Below are positions 59,213 to 64,000 of a stretch of DNA of 64,000 nt, in pieces. Below the pieces are notes generated by a model that saw only the letters and a list, made by a program, of their open reading frames with translations, was not told the origin of the DNA and did no database searches. Source of the DNA: Ruegeria_C sp041537905 (lineage in GTDB: Bacteria > Pseudomonadota > Alphaproteobacteria > Rhodobacterales > Rhodobacteraceae); contig NZ_JBGRUO010000001.1 in assembly GCF_041537905.1 (NCBI RefSeq), positions 124,001 to 188,000 of the forward strand. The letters run 5' to 3'. How positions within the stretch are numbered: position 1 is the stretch's first letter; each line of letters starts with the position of its first letter. The translations under genes and the position numbers were made by a program.

Positions 59213-60649
59213 ATGCAGGTCTTGATGGTCGCATCCGAATGCGCGCCTTTTGCCAAAACCGGCGGGCTGGCGGATGTTGTGGGCGCGCTGCCCACCGCAC
59301 TCGCACCCCTTGGCATCGAGGCGCAGGTTCTGATACCCGCATACCCCGCCCTGTTCCCGCTGCTGCCCCAAGGTGAAGAGGTGGCAAGATTTGACGACCT
59401 GCCCGGCGGCCATGGGCGTCTGGTCCAGGTGACCTCCGAGGGCGTGCCGCTGCTGCTGCTCGATGCGCCGCAGCTCTTTGACAGGCCCGGCGGGCTTTAT
59501 GTCGATGAAAGCGGGCAGGACTGGCCAGATAACGATCTGCGCTTTGGCGCGCTGTCGCAGGCGGCGGCTCGGATCTGCATGGGGGCCATCGACGGATACC
59601 GGCCCGACATCCTGCACGCACATGACTGGCAGGCCGCTCTTGCGCCGGTCTATCTGAAAATGGAAGGCCGCCCAGAGCCTCGCACGGTCCTCACCATCCA
59701 CAATATCGCATTTCAGGGCCGCTACGGCCCGCAGGCACTTGGCCCATTGGGCCTCAAAGGCGACTGGTTCCATCCCGAAGCGCTCGAGTATCACGGCGAT
59801 CTGAGCTTTCTCAAGGGCGGGCTGATGTTCGCCGACCGCATCACCACCGTTAGCCCGAGCTATGCACGCGAAATCCTGACACCGGAATTCGGCATGGGTC
59901 TTGACGGTGTGTTGCGCGCCCGCAAGGACGTGCTGAGCGGGTTGCTCAACGGTATCGACCTGAACAGCTGGAACCCCGCCGCCGACGACAAGATCGCCCG
60001 TCCCTACAATGCCCGCAGCCTGAAGCGCAAAACGGAAAACCGGGCAGCGATCTATGAGCGGATGGAGCTTGCCCCCGACGCGACCGGCCCCTTGTTCTGC
60101 GTGATCAGCCGGTTGACCCAGCAAAAGGGTCTGGACGCGTTGTTGAGCGCGGTGCCGCATCTGGTCGCGCGCGGTGCGCAGCTTGCCGTGCTGGGGTCCG
60201 GAGAGCCCGAACTGGAAGCCGGCTTCAGGCAGGCGGCTCAGGATCACTCCGGCATTGTCGGCGCGTTCATCGGGTATGATGAGCCCCTGTCGCATCTGCT
60301 GCAGGCAGGCAGCGATGCGATCCTGATCCCCTCGCGGTTCGAACCCTGCGGGCTGACGCAGCTATACGGCCTACGCTATGGCACCTTGCCAGTGGTCGCG
60401 CGAACCGGCGGTCTTGCCGACACCGTGATCGACGCCAATGTCGCGGCCATCGCGGTCAAGGCAGCAACCGGATTTGTCTTTGACGATGTCAGCCCCGAGG
60501 GGCTGGCGCATGTGATCGACCGGGTGATCGACGCCCATGCAGATCCCCGTCTGTGGCAAAACATGCAGCGTGCGGCGATGCGCCATCCGGTCAGTTGGGA
60601 TGACTCGGCCAAAGGCTATGCCGACCTCTATTCCGCGTTGGTCGCATGA
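59213..60649 (+). CDS. glgA: Glycogen synthase (ADP-glucose)
   Basis: A 478-residue GT5 enzyme extending alpha-1,4-glucan from ADP-glucose. The N-terminus has the glucose-binding SECAPFAKTGGLADVVGALP split around Lys15, the DILHAHDWQAAL region, and the C-terminal domain has LIPSRFEPCGLTQLYGLRYG with the E-x-CGLTQ motif. It starts one base after glgC and overlaps glgX. Confidence 0.97.
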   Translation: MQVLMVASECAPFAKTGGLADVVGALPTALAPLGIEAQVLIPAYPALFPLLPQGEEVARFDDLPGGHGRLVQVTSEGVPLLLLDAPQLFDRPGGLYVDESGQDWPDNDLRFGALSQAAARICMGAIDGYRPDILHAHDWQAALAPVYLKMEGRPEPRTVLTIHNIAFQGRYGPQALGPLGLKGDWFHPEALEYHGDLSFLKGGLMFADRITTVSPSYAREILTPEFGMGLDGVLRARKDVLSGLLNGIDLNSWNPAADDKIARPYNARSLKRKTENRAAIYERMELAPDATGPLFCVISRLTQQKGLDALLSAVPHLVARGAQLAVLGSGEPELEAGFRQAAQDHSGIVGAFIGYDEPLSHLLQAGSDAILIPSRFEPCGLTQLYGLRYGTLPVVARTGGLADTVIDANVAAIAVKAATGFVFDDVSPEGLAHVIDRVIDAHADPRLWQNMQRAAMRHPVSWDDSAKGYADLYSALVA

Positions 60650-62751
60650 CATTTCAGGCGCATATTTCCACCCGGTTTGAGCCCGGCAACCCGCACCGTC
60701 TGGGCGCGCATTTCGACGGTGGCGGCACCAATTTTGCCGTGTTTTCTGAAAACGGGCAGCAAGTCTTTCTGTGCCTCTATTCGGCTGACGGGCACCGTGA
60801 GGAACACCGTCTGCCGCTGCCTGAGCGCACGGGCAGCATCTGGCACGGCTATCTGCCGGGGCTGCAGCCCGGTGCGCTATATGGTTATCGCGTTGCCGGC
60901 CCTTATGATCCCGATCAGGGTCATCGTTTCAATATCAACAAGCTGTTGCTTGATCCCTATACGCGCGAGATGTCGGGTGGCTTCACCGAACATGACGCAA
61001 CATTCGGCTACCAATTGTATGCACCGCAGGCCGATCTGTCTTTCGACTCCCGCGACAGCGCGGCCTATGTGCCGAAATCGGTTGTTCCCGATCCCGCTAT
61101 CTATACCCCCGATGCCGAGCCCCTGGCACGTGGATGGGACAACACGGTGATCTATGAGGCACATGTAAAAGGGAGCACAATCCGCAACCCCGCAGTCCCG
61201 GAAGCGCTGCGCGGCTCGTTTGACGGGCTCGCCTCACCGCAGATGCTGGACCACCTGACCGCGCTGGGGATCACCACGATCGAGCTGTTGCCTGTGCAGG
61301 CCATCAAATCCGAAAACGCACTGATCCGGCGCGGGCTGATCAATTACTGGGGTTACAATACGATCAATTTCTTTGCGCCCGAGCCGCGCTATCTGGGTCC
61401 TGCCGGCGTGCGCGGCTTCCGCGCGATGGTAGAGCGGTTCCACGCCGCCGGGATCGAGGTAATCCTGGACGTGGTCTATAACCACTCGGCCGAAGGTGAT
61501 CACCTTGGCCCGACGCTGTCGTTCCGGGGCCTCGACAATGCTGCCTATTACCGACTGCTGGACGGCCAGCCGCGCTACTATGTCAACGACACCGGATGCG
61601 GCAACACCTTGGATGTGCGCCACCCGATCGTGACCCGCCTGATCCTGGACAGCCTGCGGCATTGGGTTCAGGTCATGGGGGTCGATGGGTTCCGCTTTGA
61701 TCTGGCCACCACGCTCTGCCGCGAAGATCACGGTTTTGACCGGCGTGGCGGGTTTCTGGATGCGCTGCGTCAGGACCCTGTTCTGAGCGCCGTCAAGCTG
61801 ATCGCCGAACCCTGGGACATCGGCCCCGGAGGGTATCAGCTCGGCAGTTTCCCAGCCGAATTTGCCGAGTGGAACGACCGGTTCCGCGATACTGTGCGCC
61901 GGTTCTGGCGCGGTGACCGGCAGGGCGCACAGGATCTGGGATCGGCGCTGCTGGGCTCTGCCGATATCTTCGATACCCAAGGCAGGCGGGTCTGGTCTTC
62001 GATCAATTTCGCCGCCGCCCATGATGGGTTTACCCTGACCGATACCACCCGTTACGTGCAGCGCCACAACCACGCCAATGGTGAAAACAACCACGATGGC
62101 CACCACACCAATTTCAGCGAGAATTTCGGCGTTGAAGGGCCAACCGACGATCCCGGCATCATCGCAGATCGGCTCAGACGGCAGCGTAGCCTGCTGGCAA
62201 CCACGTTGCTGTCGCAAGGCACGCCGATGCTGCTGGCGGGGGACGAGGGCGGCCATTCCAAGCATGGTAACAACAACAGCTATTGTCAGGACAACGAGGT
62301 CAATTGGATCGACTGGAGCGCGCTGGACACCGATCTGATCGCCTTCACCACCGCCCTGACCCGGTTTCGGCGTGACCATCCGGTACTGCGGCAAAGCAAC
62401 TTTCTGCATGGGGCCACCAGAACCTCGGACGGCAAACCCGATGTGGAATGGCGCGACTTTGATGGCAGCGCGCTGAATTGGCGCGACCCGGGGTTGGCCT
62501 GCCTGTGCCTGCACCTGCGTGGCAATGCTGAAACGCTGCGTGGCGCTGCCGAAACGGATGAAGTCCTGCTGGCCTTCAACCGGGCCGATGATCCGCAGGA
62601 CCTGATCCTGCCTGCTACCTCCCGAAGCTGGGTGCGCGAGATTGACACCTCGGTGATGCAGCAGCGGCGACTGGTCGTGCCGGGTGGCTCAATCGTGGTT
62701 CCGCCCCACGCGATTGCCGCCTTTTGCCTGTCCGAAGAGACAGCGGAATGA
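60646..62751 (+). CDS. glgX: Glycogen debranching enzyme GlgX
   Basis: Hydrolyses alpha-1,6 branches left after phosphorylase action. A 701-residue GH13 isoamylase-type protein: CBM48 start (LGAHFDGGGTNFAVFSENG), nucleophile Asp in GVDGFRFDLATTL, acid/base Glu in LIAEPWDIGPGGYQLG, and Asp in FAAAHDGFTLTD. Overlaps glgA at the start and malQ at the end by four bases each. Confidence 0.96.
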   Translation: MTFQAHISTRFEPGNPHRLGAHFDGGGTNFAVFSENGQQVFLCLYSADGHREEHRLPLPERTGSIWHGYLPGLQPGALYGYRVAGPYDPDQGHRFNINKLLLDPYTREMSGGFTEHDATFGYQLYAPQADLSFDSRDSAAYVPKSVVPDPAIYTPDAEPLARGWDNTVIYEAHVKGSTIRNPAVPEALRGSFDGLASPQMLDHLTALGITTIELLPVQAIKSENALIRRGLINYWGYNTINFFAPEPRYLGPAGVRGFRAMVERFHAAGIEVILDVVYNHSAEGDHLGPTLSFRGLDNAAYYRLLDGQPRYYVNDTGCGNTLDVRHPIVTRLILDSLRHWVQVMGVDGFRFDLATTLCREDHGFDRRGGFLDALRQDPVLSAVKLIAEPWDIGPGGYQLGSFPAEFAEWNDRFRDTVRRFWRGDRQGAQDLGSALLGSADIFDTQGRRVWSSINFAAAHDGFTLTDTTRYVQRHNHANGENNHDGHHTNFSENFGVEGPTDDPGIIADRLRRQRSLLATTLLSQGTPMLLAGDEGGHSKHGNNNSYCQDNEVNWIDWSALDTDLIAFTTALTRFRRDHPVLRQSNFLHGATRTSDGKPDVEWRDFDGSALNWRDPGLACLCLHLRGNAETLRGAAETDEVLLAFNRADDPQDLILPATSRSWVREIDTSVMQQRRLVVPGGSIVVPPHAIAAFCLSEETAE

Positions 62752-64000
62752 GCCAGACCGACACGGATTTGCGCGATCTGGCACGCGCGCATGGGGTTCA
62801 CACTGAATACTCCGATCTGCATGGCCAGCAACATTTTGCTGGTCCAGACACGCTGCGCGCATTGCTGCGCGCGCTCGGCGTTGAGGCCGGATCGGAAAGC
62901 GAGGTGCGCGACGCGCTGCACCAAACCCGGAACCAAGAACGCAGCCGCCACCTACCCCTCGAACATATCGTCGAGGCCGAACAGGCCGGCTCCCTGCCCC
63001 TGCGCGCGCCGTGCCAGTGGTGCGTGACCGGTGAAACCGGCTCTGTGCTGGCCGAAGGACACGCGGATGGGGTGCTGAACCTGCCGGGCCTGCGCATCGG
63101 TTACCATCATCTGCACGCCAGTTTTGCGGATCATCGCGAGACCACCCGTATCCTCGCCCGTCCCGCCAGAGCGCCCGATCTGCAATCCCGCACCGCGCAA
63201 CACCGCTGCTGGGGCATGACGGGCGCGCTTTACGGGTTGCGCAGCGCGGAAAATGGCGGGCTTGGAAACTATGCCGACCTCAGCGCGGCGGTATCCTCAC
63301 TTGGGGCGATGGGCGCGCAGTTTTTCGGCATCAACCCGGTGCATGCATTGGGCTGGGCGAATAGCGAGATCATAAGCCCCTATTCACCCTCCCACCGGGG
63401 GTTTTTCAACACCGATCACATCGCGATCCAGGGCGGTCTGGGGCCACCGCCAGAGGCACCTCTGATTGACTACTCCGCGTTCCGCAGACGTCATGCGGCG
63501 GCACTGGAACAGGCTTATGCAGAGTTCAAAAGCCGCGCAGACCCATCCGCCTTTCGCGACTGGCAAGACCATGCCGGGTCAGAGCTTGCCGAATTCGCCC
63601 GGTTCGAGGCCCTGAGCGAGACATATGGGCCTGATTTCCGAGATTGGCCGCAAAAGCTGCGGCAGCCGGGGCCCGAGGCCGAGAAGGCCGCAGGGGAACG
63701 CACCGAATTCCATGCCTGGTTGCAATGGCAGGCGGACATGCAGATCGGCGCAGCCCAGCGGGCGGCGCAGGCGGCGGGCATGTCGCTGGGACTCTATCTT
63801 GATCTGGCGGTCGGGCCCCGCCCCGACGGGGCCGAGGTCTGGATGAACGCCGCCACCATTGCGCGGGGCGTGACCATCGGTGCGCCGCCGGACCATCTGA
63901 GCCCAGAAGGCCAGTCCTGGGCGCTTGCCGCCCACGCGCCCGGCCCCCTTGCCGCCGCCAACTACGCCCCGTTCCGCGCTATGCTACGCAAGCTGATGGA
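62748..64000 (+). CDS. malQ: 4-alpha-glucanotransferase (amylomaltase), 3' end cut by window
   Basis: Rearranges malto-oligosaccharides released by debranching. I translated about 417 residues from the ATG at 62748 that overlaps the glgX stop. It contains the N-terminal MalQ domain and the start of the GH77 barrel: GLRSAENGGLGNYADLSAAV, INPVHALGW and SPYSPSHRGFFNTDHIAI. The catalytic DxD/E region (LYLDLAVGPRPDGAEVW) is reached before the window ends. It extends beyond 64000. Confidence 0.95.
   Translation, partial: MSQTDTDLRDLARAHGVHTEYSDLHGQQHFAGPDTLRALLRALGVEAGSESEVRDALHQTRNQERSRHLPLEHIVEAEQAGSLPLRAPCQWCVTGETGSVLAEGHADGVLNLPGLRIGYHHLHASFADHRETTRILARPARAPDLQSRTAQHRCWGMTGALYGLRSAENGGLGNYADLSAAVSSLGAMGAQFFGINPVHALGWANSEIISPYSPSHRGFFNTDHIAIQGGLGPPPEAPLIDYSAFRRRHAAALEQAYAEFKSRADPSAFRDWQDHAGSELAEFARFEALSETYGPDFRDWPQKLRQPGPEAEKAAGERTEFHAWLQWQADMQIGAAQRAAQAAGMSLGLYLDLAVGPRPDGAEVWMNAATIARGVTIGAPPDHLSPEGQSWALAAHAPGPLAAANYAPFRAMLRKLM

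Noticed and set aside
1..64000. CRISPR arrays, IS elements, tRNA or rRNA genes
   Set aside because: No repeat-spacer pattern, transposase-like translation or tRNA-like cloverleaf was noticed on reading; a tRNAscan or ISfinder search would be needed to exclude them fully.

Overview
The window is GC-rich, gene-dense chromosomal DNA from an alphaproteobacterium, most likely a marine Rhodobacterales (Roseobacter-group) bacterium. The evidence is the ATP synthase Fo operon with paired b'/b subunits and no F1 genes beside it, the ParA-like MipZ division-plane ATPase, the relA/spoT-rpoZ-folK order, the ffh...rpsP-rimM-trmD-rplS-rpmE block, BluB, and a methionine gamma-lyase cluster. I saw no rRNA, tRNA, IS element, prophage or CRISPR array.

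Layout. 1-2.9 kb: 3' part of an RSH (p)ppGpp enzyme (cut by the window edge), rpoZ and folK on the minus strand. 3.0-6.9 kb: NYN-domain protein, ispH, then a tightly overlapping run of DUF3429 membrane protein, methyltransferase, rnhA and a TRIC/UPF0126 membrane protein. 6.9-9.3 kb: two small GlsB/YeaQ-type membrane proteins, fmt, a catalytically degenerate peptide deformylase paralogue and a canonical def. 9.4-13.5 kb: MalY/PatB-like lyase, L,D-transpeptidase, an orphan NHLP-type RiPP precursor next to a conserved unknown gene, glutathionyl-hydroquinone reductase, atypical receiver protein. 13.7-17.5 kb: cobC-cobD, a MltB-type lytic transglycosylase and two related small secreted proteins. 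17.6-23.7 kb: smc, a lipoprotein, an aminotransferase and a divergent FCD/GntR regulator with a visible operator. 23.7-26.9 kb: three surface-glycan genes. 27-29.6 kb: Fo ATP synthase operon. 29.7-35.3 kb: transporters, ArsR and LysR regulators, azoreductase, racemase and a ProX-type editing deacylase.

35.3-45.3 kb is a translation and secretion block: a strongly structured leader, ffh, four consecutive GNAT acetyltransferases, chorismate mutase, rpsP, bluB, a 49-residue ORF, rimM, an inverted phosphotransferase gene, trmD, a lipoprotein, yegP, rplS and rpmE. 45.3-47.4 kb: a symporter gene remnant, an MBL-fold hydrolase and mipZ. 47.6-51.8 kb: an mdeB-mdeA / Lrp-type regulator cluster for degrading methionine to methanethiol, ammonia and 2-oxobutyrate, with further oxidation of the oxoacid. 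51.8-52.9 kb: an enolase-superfamily enzyme. 53.3-64.0 kb: a complete glycogen operon glgP-glgB-glgC-glgA-glgX-malQ, with malQ cut by the window edge.

Most of the window is housekeeping. The parts most worth a second look are the stand-alone NHLP precursor, the deformylase paralogue without its metal-binding Cys and catalytic Glu, the multi-state hairpin region before ffh, the four-gene GNAT array, the tandem secreted paralogues, and several small ORFs and inverted-repeat operators in the intergenic regions.
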